Shown: positions 40,820 to 52,046 of the stretch, piece after piece
Position numbering within the stretch: position 1 is the stretch's first letter
How the letters are laid out: each line of letters begins with the position of its first letter
Source: Lolium rigidum
Lineage: Eukaryota; Streptophyta; Magnoliopsida; Poales; Poaceae
DNA: 64,000 nucleotides
Assembly: GCF_022539505.1 (NCBI RefSeq)
Contig: NC_061510.1
Coordinates: forward strand, 34,187,047 to 34,251,046
Direction: 5' to 3'
Made by a program: the position numbers and the translations under genes
The notes under the pieces: generated by a model
The model's database searches: none
Seen by the model: the letters and a program-made list of their open reading frames with translations, nothing else
What the model was told of the DNA's origin: nothing

Positions 40820-43538
40820 ATGCCACCGCGTCGATTGACCAGGCACAGCACACCTGACTCGTCGATGGCTGCCGCGGATCTAGGAGCGGCGGAGTGGGAG
40901 AGGTCCAAGATCACGAGCCGGGACCTCAACCCGATGAAGAAACGGGGATTACCAAGAAGCCTAAAGCGGTTTGCTTTCCCGACGAAGAGAGCTACCCATC
41001 CCCTCCAATGGGGTATCGGGTAAGTTTTGTTGATCATCTCATCCGCGGTCTTTCCGCCCCCATTCACCCTTTTCTTCGGGGTCTTCTTTATGTTTATGGT
41101 CTTCAACTTCACCACCTCACACCCAACTCTATCCTTCACATTTCTATCTTTATCACCCTCTACGAAGCCTTCCTTGGTGTCCAGCCTAACTGGGCATTAT
41201 GGAAGCGCATTTTCTTTTGTCGCCGTAATGGCTCTACCAATGTCGCCTATAATATAGGCGGCGTTGTTATTTCCGTTCGCTCCTCTGTCAACTACTTCGA
41301 CGTCAAACTCCCTGACTCCGTTCAAGTATGGCGCAAGAAGTGGTTGTACATCCGTGAAGAAAACAATGGCTGCGCCGAAGACAACATTCCTCCTTTTGAC
41401 GGTGCCGAGAAAATCTTTCGCCGCCGTTCTCGGGACGCAGAAGCTACCGAGGAAGAAAGAACTTCGACAGAGGCCTTGATGACTCGCATCCATGAGTTGC
41501 AAAATACTCGTGGAAAAGAATTATCAGGCATCCAGATTACGGCGTACTTCCTTAGGACTAGGGTGCAGCCTCTTCAGGCTCGCAAAAACCCTTTCTGGAA
41601 TTATGCTGGCGATGAAGACACAGATCGCCTGTCGACGAATTTGGAAGTCAAGGATTTAGATAGACTTATCCGTAGGATTTCATCTCTCAAGAAGAAAGAC
41701 TCCATCCCTTCCACTTGTCGCGTAAAACCATACAGCGCCGCCCATGCGCTTCCCAAGGTAAACATTGTCGTGTAATTTGTCTATTGCCTTGATATTTATG
41801 TTGTTTCTTCTTTCGATATTCTGCCTTCTTTTATACAGGACCACCCAAATCTTGTCTCACTTCCCCCTCTTCCCGAAGGTGGGGAAGTCGAAGAAAGGGC
41901 TGTTATCTCCGACGATAACGAAGATGCTCCGTCTTTTGCAAATGAACCCGCAGAGTCTCGAAAATCTGCGGGATCTGACGAAAAGGACGATGCCTCCGAA
42001 GCCACTACGTCGGCTCAATCTCCTCCTCCTGCTGTTTCTCCAAAAAACAAAAGGAAAAGGAAAAGCGCCGAAAGTTCCGGCACCTCCAAGGCCGATGAAG
42101 CTGTTCCTTCGCACCAGAAGGCAGGCTATGATCCATACCTTGAAGCTCTCATCAGTTCGTAAGTGCTCTTTCTCTTGTTTACTTGTACTCGCAGATTCTT
42201 GTCTATCTTCTTTTTTATATTGTCTACGCTTTCTCGTAGTGATGATGAAGAAGAGATACCCACTGCTGATGTGGCTGCTAGAACGAGCACGTCACATACT
42301 TTAGTAGCTTCGGAAACGCTAGTCGAAGGAGAAGAAACGTCGCCTCCTCGACAAAATGTTGGCGCTACTACTCCTCCGGCAAGCCCCCTTGTCCCTGCAC
42401 CAAAAAGGGCAAGGGTTGAAATAAATCCAGAGCTCACTCTTCAATCGAGTAGCTCTTCTAATCCTCTCTTGGATGATGTAAGTTGCTAACACTCCTGTCG
42501 TTGTTTATATTTCCTCTCGGTTGCTCTATATGTCGCCATTTTTCTCATGCCAACATTTTCTTTCTTTGTCTCTCCTTAACGGCCGATGATCAAAGAGCTT
42601 CTTCGCATCGGTGCCCAATTCGTTGGGTACCGTGATTACGCCAGACAAGACCGAAGGTAATGCTCGACTATTTTTTGCTTCCTTTCGCATGACTTGTCGA
42701 CGTTTATAGCTAATCTTGTCTTCCCCCTTTTTTTTTTCCAGAGAAATTGATAGAAGCCAACGAACGTGCTGACACGCTTGCTCTAAAGTTAGAGCAATGT
42801 GAAGAGGCTCGTAAGAAGGCCGAATCAGATGCAGTTGAAGCTAGGCAAGAAGCTGACAAGGCTAAGGCTGATGCCGCTGGTGTCGAGGATCTTCGGAAAC
42901 GTCTGCATGATGCCGAGACTTCGCTAAGCGATCACATAACTGCGCAATCTGCTCGCGAAGCGGCGATCACCAAACGCATAAAGATACAAAGTCGTCGCTT
43001 TGTTGGTAAGCATTTGCATCATTTCGTACCCTTTGGATTTTCCTTTTTTGCACTTGTTTGTTGACAAAAATTTCTATTTTTATGTTGTCAGGTAGGACCT
43101 CGCAAGAATTTGAACTTGAGGATCCCGACAACGATGCTCTTCTTGATGCCGTTTCATTCCTTGAGTTTCATGGGGCGGAAGCGCGTGAAGGCATGGATGA
43201 AGCCAAAGCGGGATTGTCGAAGCTTTTCCCTTACTTCTTCCCGAAGAAAGAGGAGCCCGCAACTTTCCTAGGCCTTGCCAAGTGCTTTAATCCTCCCGAG
43301 GATCTTGGGTTGAAGATGCGCCATGAGAACATGAAGGTTGCCGTGGAAAGCACTGTTGCCCTAGTTGCCGACGGTCGGCGGACTATTGACTCGGGCTAAA
43401 GTCGGCGACACGGAGCAGATAGAACAAGTCAAATGGCGATCCTTGATCAAGGCGGCAAAGCTTAACACGAAGAAGATCTTGGCCTATCTCGGAATCAAGC
43501 CATCTTCTACTCCTAGCTCTTCAAGACCGGAGGTCTAG
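40820..43538 (+). pseudogene. T2 opposite-strand gene (aORF), part A, spliced
   Basis: Exon limits I can place: 40820-41757 (donor AAG|GTAAAC), 41839-42158 (acceptor TATACAG, donor GTAAGT), 42240-42477, about 42589-42656, 42742-43005 and 43092-43538 (stop after SSRPEV). Exon 1 carries the same domain as T1 (VSFVDHLIRGL, LTPNSILHISIFITL, WALWKRIFFCRR). Exons 2-3 are acidic and Pro/Ser-rich with basic patches. Exon 5 is a coiled coil (LIEANERADTLALKLEQCEEA). Relative to T1 there is a 1-base loss near 40943, a 1-base gain near 43393, and the acceptor before exon 4 reads GG where T1 has AG. This copy is therefore broken at three points. Confidence 0.75.
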
Positions 43539-43689
43539 TTTTTGCTTTCTTTATTTCCTTTGCTATTGTCGCCATTCTAGTCTTGGCGACAAATTCCCTG
43601 CCAGTCCCTTAGGAGAACTTCTTTTGTAATGGCCATGTAAATTTTCACGCAATCAATGAAATTTCTTTTGGTTCTATCTTTGATTCGGA

Positions 43690-44708
43690 GATTTTCTTTT
43701 CCAGTTGATATTTGATAATTACTCGACGAATCCTTCTTCTCCTGATGCCGCCCCCGCGTCTTCCTTGTCGAAGAAAATAAAAACCGATGACAATTTTCTT
43801 GAAGGTTCTTCCGGCACACCCTTGTCGGAGGATTTACAAGAACTTCGACAACGACTTCAGTCCACGAAGAAACAAACTCTGGCAATGATGGAACAATCTC
43901 GAAAAGCATCTGAACAGGAACAACTTGCTCGTCGACAAGCCGAAGAAGCTATGGCTGCTAAGGAAGCTGCTGTGTTGGAAGCAAAAGGAGCTAGTGACCG
44001 TGAAAATAGTATGCTTGAGCTGATGATGGAAGCTAGCTCGGATATGCTCGGGTATGTGTCTCAATTTTCCAATGCCTTTTCTTTATTTTGTTGTACTTGT
44101 CTTCAAAGTTTATCGCCTTTTTGTCTTAATAGGCTCGAGTTATTGATGCTTCGGCCGAAGATCTGAGAGTGAATGAGAGAACAAATCTTCTTGTCAACCT
44201 TTCTCTAAATCATGGCTGTTTATTTTGGGCCACTCCCGAACGAACTCAGCAGATTGTCAGGTTTCAAGATCGTGCCTGCCAAGTACGCGAATATCTTGAC
44301 TTCTGCACCAAGACCCTGTTTATGGTCTATAACTCTATGTTTCCTCGGAATATTCAACCGAAAACTCTTCCCGAGTTAATGGAGAAGTTTAAAGATGCTC
44401 ATAGGGTCCATAACTTTGTCAGAGCTCAATTGGTGGCTGGCGCCAGATTTGTCCTTATCATGCTTCAGATCTGTCACTCGAAGCTTGATCTAAACCAAGT
44501 TGTTGAGAAGGTGCACGAGAAAGTACGGCGCCGAAGAGTTGGTATCGACCGCATCAACACGAAGGTTTCACCTGTAGCCGAGGAAATGATTGAAGACCTT
44601 CTTCGGATGGATGCCGACTTTTTTGCAGATGGTCATTATGCTGATTTTCTTGGCGCTGCTCCTGAAGAAAACAGAGATACTCTTGACGATATATTGAATC
44701 AGAACTGA
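43690..44708 (+). CDS. T2 opposite-strand gene (aORF), part B
   Basis: After an acceptor-like TTTTCTTTTCCAG (about 43692-43704) the frame opens at LIFDNY and runs as a coiled coil (SEDLQELRQRLQSTKKQ, later EEAMAAKEAA) to a donor near 44051. It resumes after AATAG near 44131 and ends at 44708. The second block holds IVRFQDRACQVREYLDF, NIQPKTLPELMEKFKDAH and KVRRRRVGIDRIN, nearly identical to T1. Between parts A and B lie a stop and a possible poly(A) signal (about 43650), so A and B may be separate products or joined by alternative splicing. Function unknown. Confidence 0.65.
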
Positions 44709-45227
44709 TTATTTTCCTTCTTTAAATAATTCTCCTTTGTAAATCATGATTATGATTCTATTGTGAAGCAAACAGCATATTTCTATATTTGTCTAGCCCC
44801 CGAGTATTTTCGGTGGCTACTCGCTGTATTTGTATAATGCGAGGTTTTAAACCAAGGCAAGATAATATACACTGTATACTATTTTTGTGGGTGTAAGCCC
44901 CCGAGTCTTTTGTTGATCACTATCTTGTCTGTATCTCTTTTTATTTTGGCGAGGTATTTCTACCAAGGCAAGATGCTTCTTTTGCGTTTGTCGACGATGT
45001 GTTTATATATATATATATTGTATCACGTAGGGGAGGAGCCCCTGATCTTGTCGGGAAGGAGATATATAATTCCACTATCTTTATTATATTGCAGCACCGC
45101 GAGTCCGCCTCATTAAAAACCTTCTCCGGCCCCACTCGGTGCCCCGAAAAAGGAAAAGAGTGCGTCTGAAAACTCGCGGCCGTTTCAGTACATTGTAGCT
45201 TTACAAAGGAAGACTATATTTCGACAT
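44709..45227 (-). other. T2 spacer between aORF and integrase 3' ends
   Basis: Non-coding. Polypurine-like motifs (plus strand GCCCCCGAG) at 44794-44804 and 44895-44905, the same two as in T1, plus a short (TA)n near 45006. Confidence 0.65.
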
Positions 45228-46365
45228 CTAGGCGTAGAAACGCCTGAGCTGTGCCACGTTCCAGGGATTTGGCTCGTCAATCCCTGTCTTCTTGTCTTTG
45301 ATTCTGTATGCTCCTCCTTCTATTACTTCTGTGACGATGTATGGTCCTAGCCACGGTGACTCGAGTTTTTCATGGCTTTTTTGATTGAGTCGTAAAACCA
45401 GGTCACCCACTTGGAAGGATCTTGGCCGCAATCGTCGACTGTGGTAGTTTTTCAGGTCCTGCTGATATTTGGCGACTCGTGACAGGACTTCATCTCGAGC
45501 TTCGTCGAGTGCGTCGACATCATCCTCCAAAAGCTTTTCTTGAGGTTTCTTCGTCATATTCTGCGACTCGTGGAGAATCGTGCTCTATTTCTATCGGCAA
45601 AACTGCTTCAGCTCCGTGGACCAAAAAGAACGGTGTTTCCTGCGTCGCTGTATTTGGTGTTGTTCGAATACTCCACAAAACACTTTGTAGCTCCTCTGGC
45701 CAAGTATGCCTAGCTTTTTCCAAAGGTCCTAGCAGGCGCTTCTTGATGCCATTGCAGATGATGCCATTGGCCTTCTCGACTTGTCCATTGGTCTGAGGAT
45801 GCGCAACAGACGCAAAACTCAATTTAATGCCCACTTCACGCGCAGTATGCTTTGAACTCCTTGGACGTAAAATTGCTGCCGTTGTCTGTCACAATGCTGT
45901 GAGGAACTCCAAATCTGAAGACTATGCTCTTTACGAATTTGATTGCCGACGCGCCGTCTGGTGAATTTATCGGCTTTGCTTCTATCCACTTAGTAAATTT
46001 GTCGACAGCCACCAGCAAGTATTCATATCCTCCTGGCGAAGCTTTGTGCAATTTACCCACCATGTCGAGACCCCATTGAGCAAAGGGCCAAGACAGTGGG
46101 ATTGGCATAAGTTCCGCTGCTTGGTGAGTGAGGTCTTGCCGCAAATCTTTGACACGCGTCGCAAGTGCGCACTATTTCCTTTGCATCTTCGATTGCTGTA
46201 AGCCAATAAAATCCTGCTCTGAAAACCTTAGCCGCGATAGCTCTGCTACTCGCGTGGTGCCCGCATATTCCTTCATGCACGTCCTTTAGGATGATCCTTC
46301 CTTCTTCGGGTGTAACACACCGTTGTAGCACACCCGAGATGCTGCGTTTGTATAGCTCCCCTTTT
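45228..46365 (-). pseudogene. T2 integrase
   Basis: Readable in several minus-strand frames. Zinc module HEGICGHHASS and CDACQRF (about 46280-46150), core Asp motif GLDMVGK (about 46065), VTDNGSNF (about 45880), PQTNGQVEKANG (about 45780). The C-terminal FQVGDLVLRL and final LRRFYA at 45228 are intact, unlike T1. Frameshifts near 46140, 45835 and 45540 break it. Confidence 0.85.
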
Positions 46366-48200
46366 ACCACAGTAAAAGCTTTTGATCGTCTAATTATTCG
46401 CCTTGCTTCGACTGGATCGTCGGGTATGGTTTTCCTTAGGATATATGATATATAAGCTTGCATCCATGGAATTTGCACCATCATGACTAGCTCTTGCTCT
46501 TCTTCTTCTTCTACTGTGTCTTTGGCGATACTCGAGGGTTTCTCTTTTTTCTCCTTCTTTGTTTTTGCTGGCTTTGTTGATCTCTCGCTAATCTCTTCCC
46601 GAACACACCTGGAGGAATCGCGAGGCATTGTGACCCGATGTTTGCGAGAACGTCGGCTTCATCGTTGCTCATCCTCGCTGATGTGGTTTACCTCGCAACC
46701 ATCGAATAACTTCTCCAGCTCATTGTATACCTCTTTGTATGCTATCATACTTTCATTGACCGCATCGCATTGGTTCATGACTTGCTGTGCTACCAATCGT
46801 GAGTCGCCGAAAATTTTCAGTCGGGTTGCACCGCAAGCTTTCGCCATCTTCATCCCGTGTATGAGAGCTTCATATTACGCTTCATTGTTAGATGCGTTTG
46901 GGAACGTCATCCGCAGAACATACTTCAACTTGTCGCCTTCGGGTGACACTAATATCACGCTCTGCTCCGAGCACCTTCCAATCTTTTGGACCCGTCGAAG
47001 TTCATGGTCCAAGTTCTCGATAAATCTGGAGGTCCCGTGTTTTGTAGCTCCATCCACTCTGCAATGAAATCTGGTAAGACCTACGATTTTATTGCTTTTC
47101 TTTTTTCATACGTGATGTCCCGAGGGGAAAGTTCTATTCCCCAAAGGGAGACACGACCCGTAGCTTCTGGGTTGTTTAGTATATTTGATAAGGGAGCCTC
47201 GTTGACCACTATTATTGGGTGAGCCGAAAAATAGTGCCGCAATTTTCTTGCTGTCGTGAATACTCCATATGCTAGCTTTTGATATTGCGGGTACCGCTGT
47301 TTTGACGGCGACAGTACTTCGCTGATGAAATATACTGGCCTTTGAACTCCATGAAGCTTGCCTTCTTCTTCCCTTTCGACTACTAAGGCCGTGCTGACCA
47401 CCTGAGGTGTGGCTGCAATATACAAGAGGAGAGGTTCTTTCTCTTTTGGCGCCACCAATATCGGTGGTGTCGAAATTGCTCGCTTGAGATTCTCGAAAGC
47501 TCTGTCTGCTTCCTCGTTCCATTGAAATTTTTCCCCTTGCTTGATCAACGCATAAAACGGCGGCGCCTTTTCTCCTAGCCTGGCGACGAATGCAGCTTAA
47601 AGCTGCGACTCGCCCCGTTAGTCTGTTGTATTTCTTTCAACTTTGTTGGCTTTCTCATAGTAACGATGGCCTGTATTTTTTCGGGATTAGCTTCAATCCC
47701 CCTTGCCGATACCAAGAACCCGAGAAGTTCTCCAGCGGGAACTCCAAAAGAGCACTTTGTCGGGTTCAGCTTGAGGCGGAACTTGTCGAGGTTGTCGAAG
47801 GTTTCCTTTAAGTCTTCGATCAAAGTCGACCCTTTCTTTGATGTTATTACGACGTCGTCGATGTAAACTTGTACATTTTTTCCGATCCGTGTTGCTAAGC
47901 ACTTCGCATCATCCGTCGATATGTTGCTCCCGCGTTTTTCAGACCAAAGGGCATTGTTTTGTAGCAAAACACGCCATAAGGTGTGATGAACGCTGTTTTG
48001 GCTTCATCTTCTTCTTTTAGTCTGATCTGGTTATAACCAGAATATGCGTCCAAGAAGGAAAGACGTTCGCATCCTGCCGTGGAGTCGATGATTTGATCGA
48101 TCCTTGGGAGGGGAAAGTGATCCTTGGGACAATGTTTATTGAGACACGTGAAGTCGACGCACATGCGAAGGACTATTGTGTGTTTCTTCGGCACCATCAC
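46366..48200 (-). pseudogene. T2 reverse transcriptase and RNase H domains
   Basis: The pieces follow the T1 frame with interruptions near 47930, 47560, 47070, 46860 and 46640. RT shows LDAYSGYNQI (about 48055) and YIDDVV (about 47850-47867). The Gypsy RNase H again has AAT in place of the catalytic DAS. The archaeal-type RNase H shows NEAEYEAL interrupted by an in-frame TAA/TAG-type stop (near 46875) and GDSRLVA. Inactive as it stands. Confidence 0.85.
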
Positions 48201-48614
48201 TCGGGTTAGCTACCCATGTGGCTTCGTAGATATTTCTCTGATGAATCCAGCATCTTTGAGTCGATCTATTTCTGATAACATGGCTTTGCGGCTAGGTTCC
48301 GAAAAACGCCGCAAAGGTTGCTTTATTGGTCTTGCGAGAGGATCCAAATTGAGGTGGTGCTCGGCAAGTTCCCTGGGTACTCCTGGCATGTCGGCTGGAC
48401 ACCATGCGAAGATTTTCCAGTTCTCACGGAGGAACTCGACGAGCGCGCTTTCCTATGCGACATCCATGTTTGCGGCAATGGACGTCGTTTTCTTTGGATC
48501 TGTCGGGTGGATCTGTACCTCTTTTGAATCTTTGTTTATATTTAAAGTTGGCTCCTTAGAAGGTCTTCCTACCTCTGGCAGCACATCATAATCAGTGAAC
48601 CTAGGTGCCGCATA
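48201..48614 (-). pseudogene. T2 protease-RT linker
   Basis: Coding remnant with several frame changes, matching 12299-12804 of T1. Confidence 0.6.
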
Positions 48615-50051
48615 TTACGCTTGCATCCCGAAAGTTTCTGACAGTCGATGAAAATCTTTGTCGCATTTATCGGACAGTGCAAAGCTTCCTTTGATTGTGA
48701 TAGGTCCCTTAGGCCCAGGCAACCTCCACAACAGATATGTATAATGCGGCACTGCCATGAACCTGGCGTACGCTGGTCGTCCCAACAAAGCGTGATATTG
48801 TGACGGGAAATCCACCACTTCGAACTCCAGGTTCTCGATTCTGTAATTTTCTCGGGTTCCAAACTGAACGTCGAGGTTGATCTTGCCCAATGGGTAACTT
48901 GGCTTCTCTGGTGTAATCCCGTGGAAGCGTGTGTCAGTTGGCTTCAGATTTGCTAGGGATATGTTCATCTTCCTCAATGTATCTGCATACATGAGGTTTA
49001 AGCTGCTGCCGCCATCTATGAAAACTCTCGACACGTCGAAACCAGCGATTACAGCGGGTAAGATGAGCGCCGATTGTCCTGGTCGAGGGACTTGCTGCGG
49101 ATGATCTGCAATTGTGAAGCCGATGTCTTGCCCCGACCAATTTAAGTACTCGACTGTTGGTGGAGGCATCTTCTCTGCCATGAACACTTGTCGAGATATA
49201 ACCTTTTGCGCCCTGTTGGACGGCCTGGCTTTCTGAATCATCGAGACCACACCGTTAGAGTTGGGGTCAACATATGGAGGTGGATGTGGTGCTGCCGCAA
49301 TTCTAAGCTGGTGTCGATTTTCTTCGGTTATTGCGGGAGGAGGTGGAAGGTGGATCTCGCTCCTTGGCTCCCGAGGATTTCTGTTATTTGCTTGAGCGTT
49401 TGCGATTCCTGCGGCTCGCAGCATTGCCTGAAAATTGCGGCAATCTTTCTGTAGATGTCCTGATTGCCTCTTTCCATTGTTGTCGAGGTAAAAGTGCATT
49501 TGACACGGACCGTTCATCATCTCCTCGGGAGACACGTAAGGTCTTTGAATCCTTGGTCCACTATTTTGTCTGTTGCCGCGAAAATCACCTCTATTGTCGC
49601 CTTGTTGCTCATTGCTCCTTTGATAATCATCTCGACTATTTCCTCCGGGATTTCCCCGAAAACCAGCCGATATATGGCCGGGAGCGTCGTTGTTGTAGAA
49701 CTGGCGAGAAAATCGCCTTCTATTTTGATAATTTCGACTACGATCCTCTTCTGGCGACCTGTGTCGTTTATTGTATATTGCGTCTTCTCCATCTGCCCAC
49801 TTGTTAGCGATTTCCATCAACGCTGAGATTGTCTTGGGATTAGTTCTCCCCAAGTCCTCGACGAAATCTGCTCGTCGGATTCCTGCCACGAACGCATCTA
49901 TTGCCCGCTCGTCAGATATGTCTTCTGCCGAGTTCTTGATAATGTTCCACCGCTGTATATATTTTCTCATCGACTCGTCATGTTTTTGTCGACACGCCCG
50001 TAATTCTTCCAACGACGCAGGTTTCTTGCAGGTGGATCGGAAGTTTTTCAC
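48615..50051 (-). CDS. T2 gag C-terminal half and protease, fused frame
   Basis: One open frame of 478 codons. It starts inside the capsid domain (LRACRQKHDESMRKYIQRW), continues through the Arg/Asn/Gly-rich region and a single zinc-finger-like stretch (CQMHFYLDNNGKRQSGHLQKDC) to a Pro-rich linker, then the protease: FIDGGSSLNLMY and HALLGRPAYARF. It shows that gag and protease share one frame in this family; T1 has lost that by frameshift. The upstream break is near 50070. Confidence 0.85.
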   Translation of the reverse strand: MKNFRSTCKKPASLEELRACRQKHDESMRKYIQRWNIIKNSAEDISDERAIDAFVAGIRRADFVEDLGRTNPKTISALMEIANKWADGEDAIYNKRHRSPEEDRSRNYQNRRRFSRQFYNNDAPGHISAGFRGNPGGNSRDDYQRSNEQQGDNRGDFRGNRQNSGPRIQRPYVSPEEMMNGPCQMHFYLDNNGKRQSGHLQKDCRNFQAMLRAAGIANAQANNRNPREPRSEIHLPPPPAITEENRHQLRIAAAPHPPPYVDPNSNGVVSMIQKARPSNRAQKVISRQVFMAEKMPPPTVEYLNWSGQDIGFTIADHPQQVPRPGQSALILPAVIAGFDVSRVFIDGGSSLNLMYADTLRKMNISLANLKPTDTRFHGITPEKPSYPLGKINLDVQFGTRENYRIENLEFEVVDFPSQYHALLGRPAYARFMAVPHYTYLLWRLPGPKGPITIKGSFALSDKCDKDFHRLSETFGMQA

Positions 50052-51610
50052 GAAGATGTCCTCAAAAGTTTCCCAGCCTGTCGATGGAGTTCAAGGGAGT
50101 TTCTTTATCCAAGATCTCGCGGCACCACTCAAGTGAACTTGGATACTTTGCATAGCTGTTGCTCTGGTTCCTCCTACCAGCTTTACCATCTCGAGATAAT
50201 CCACGAGCCAATCCTCGGGATCTTGCAGGCCGTCGAACTTCTTGAAATTTTCGGGTAACTTGAACCCTTTTGGGACTCGAGTTTTTCGAACTCTTCTCGT
50301 GAAGCACGGGAGCCCACACATATCTTCGTCGGCAAGCTCTGGCGAGTGCTGACGGTCCCTCCTTTCTTGTCGCGCTCTGTCCACCCTTACTTGGACTGCT
50401 GTGTCTCTTGCTCCACTTGCTCTTGGGGGGTCTTGAACTGCTGTATTTGGTCGTGGACTATTTTGCCTGGGATTTTCTTCGGGAGGCGTTGTTGCGAACG
50501 CTGTTCCCATAACTCCTACTCCAGCCATCGCCATATTGAACAATGGTTCTCTCGGGTCCCCAGGAGGTGGTCTGGACGCGAGGATGTATGCCTGTGTTGC
50601 CATGTAACCTGCTTCTGGTGTTTTTGGGATGATATTTCCCCTTTCATCGATCGTCATGAAGGACATGTCGAGATTCTGGATTAGGTTTCCCCTTTCGCCT
50701 TCGGGTATATTTTGTAGCCGAGATCTTGCTCTCCTTCGAGCCTCTCTGTGACTATCTCCCGATGTTCCTGAAAGGCGACTTAGCTCTGCTCGGCGTCTGC
50801 TTGATGCAGAAGCTGCTTCTTTCCTCCTGTTCAGAGATGCTGTCTGTTTTTCCAATTCTCTGCTTACTCGAGCAAGTCTATATTGATATGCTTGAAGTTC
50901 TTGTACAGTAGCAGTGGTGGTCATAGGTTCTGAGCCATCCATGGCTTTCGCAGCCCTGTTCCACGCTTCTTGCGGGAGCTGTACTCTTGCGCGAGTTGAG
51001 GATCCGGCATATTTAGTGCCCAAGCCATGTCGAAGATCAGCGGGATCAACGTATGGGTTTCCCAATTCGTCGAAAGCCTCTGATGTTTGCGGCTCGATGT
51101 GCCTGCCCCTTCTACCACATAGATCCGATGATATTTTGCGCATTGATTTTTTCAGGATTGGTGACACCATCATATAGAGTGGTGAAGACCTTTCCGATGG
51201 CAGCAGACTTGTCGATGAAGTTGAAGTTGTCGATCTTTGTCGGAGTCGCTGCTTATAAAGGAGTCCGCAGACGACTCGAAGGATGTGTTGCTGAAGATCT
51301 TGGCGAGCTTTCCGCTTGCCTTGTTGTCGACGAAGTATGGCGACGAAAACTCCTCGTCACTCGACGAAAAGTTGGAGTCGACCGCTGAAAATTCCGACGA
51401 GATCGGAATTTCGAGACGGTAGGATCCTTCCTTATTGACGCCAAATCGGAATTCTCCGAACGCCATGATGATGGGCTCCTCCAGATAGGCACATGCATCC
51501 ATACGGGAGGGCGGGTGAGGAATAAAATTGAATAGATCGGTTTTTCTCTTGTTACCTCGATCCATCGCGTTGCTTCTTGTTGATGAAGTCGAAGATTTTG
51601 AACGTGCCAT
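50052..51610 (-). pseudogene. T2 gag N-terminal region and capsid start
   Basis: The likely start is the ATG at 51610 (MARSKSSTSS). The first frame runs to about 51180, where the frame shifts into the long frame 51173-50091. That frame covers EAFDELGNPYVDPADL, an Arg-rich coiled segment and the capsid start KKFDGLQDPEDWLVDYLEMV. A further shift near 50080 precedes the gag C-terminal half. Confidence 0.75.
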
Positions 51611-51637
51611 CGAGATCAGATCCTTGCAGCCTCTAAT

Positions 51638-51655
51638 TCCCACGAGACGGCGCCA
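51638..51655 (-). other. T2 primer-binding site
   Basis: Minus strand TGGCGCCGTCTCGTGGGA, two bases inside the 5' LTR. It shares the first 11 bases with T1. Confidence 0.75.
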
Positions 51656-51657
51656 AT

Positions 51658-52041
51658 TGACAAAGGATTAACTTGTCAATGCCTACAGATTGTAGACTAG
51701 GGTTTTGCTAGAAGTAGAGGGCAAGTAGATCTCGAAGGTTTAGGCGAAAAGTACTCGGCGATTATGAAAACTAGGGTTATGTTGACGGTAGATTCGATCC
51801 TTTCTTTGTCCCTCGACTCCCCTTATATAGGAGGTGAAGCCGAGGGTTTCGTATTGTACAAGTTACAGAGTCCGGGACGGTTTCTAACTCGTCCCGCCAG
51901 ATTACAAATAATACTTCCTGTTACAACTCTAGCTTTCCTTAATACATCTTGGGCTCCCGAATCTTCTTATTCTTCGGATAGTGGGCCTTCAGTAAATCCC
52001 GGGTACTATCTATGGCAGGCCCATTTGGGGTGCCTATGTCA
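51658..52041 (-). repeat. T2 5' LTR
   Basis: 384 bp, TGACATAGGCACC inward on the minus strand. TATATAAGG box near 51821-51828. Confidence 0.96.
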
Positions 52042-52046
52042 CCGAG
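52042..52046. repeat. T2 target-site duplication, right (CCGAG)
   Basis: Exact repeat of 39070-39074. Confidence 0.95.

Larger units (their letters stand above)
39075..52041 (-). mobile_element. T2: Tat-lineage Gypsy retrotransposon, sister of T1, inverted
   Basis: 12.97 kb, minus strand: 5' LTR 52041-51658, primer site, gag, protease, RT, RNase H domains, integrase, then on the plus strand the aORF (40820-44708), spacer, polypurine tract and 3' LTR 39459-39075. The CCGAG duplication is perfect. LTRs differ by one base swap, one substitution and one 1-bp indel. gag-protease is cleaner than in T1 (two long frames), but pol has at least eight frame breaks. T1 and T2 would be complementary over most of their lengths within one transcript. 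Confidence 0.93.

Noticed and set aside
40820..44708. aORF considered as a captured host gene
   Set aside because: It occurs at the same place and orientation in T1, T2 and T0, which differ in age and sequence, so it is a long-standing part of the element lineage.
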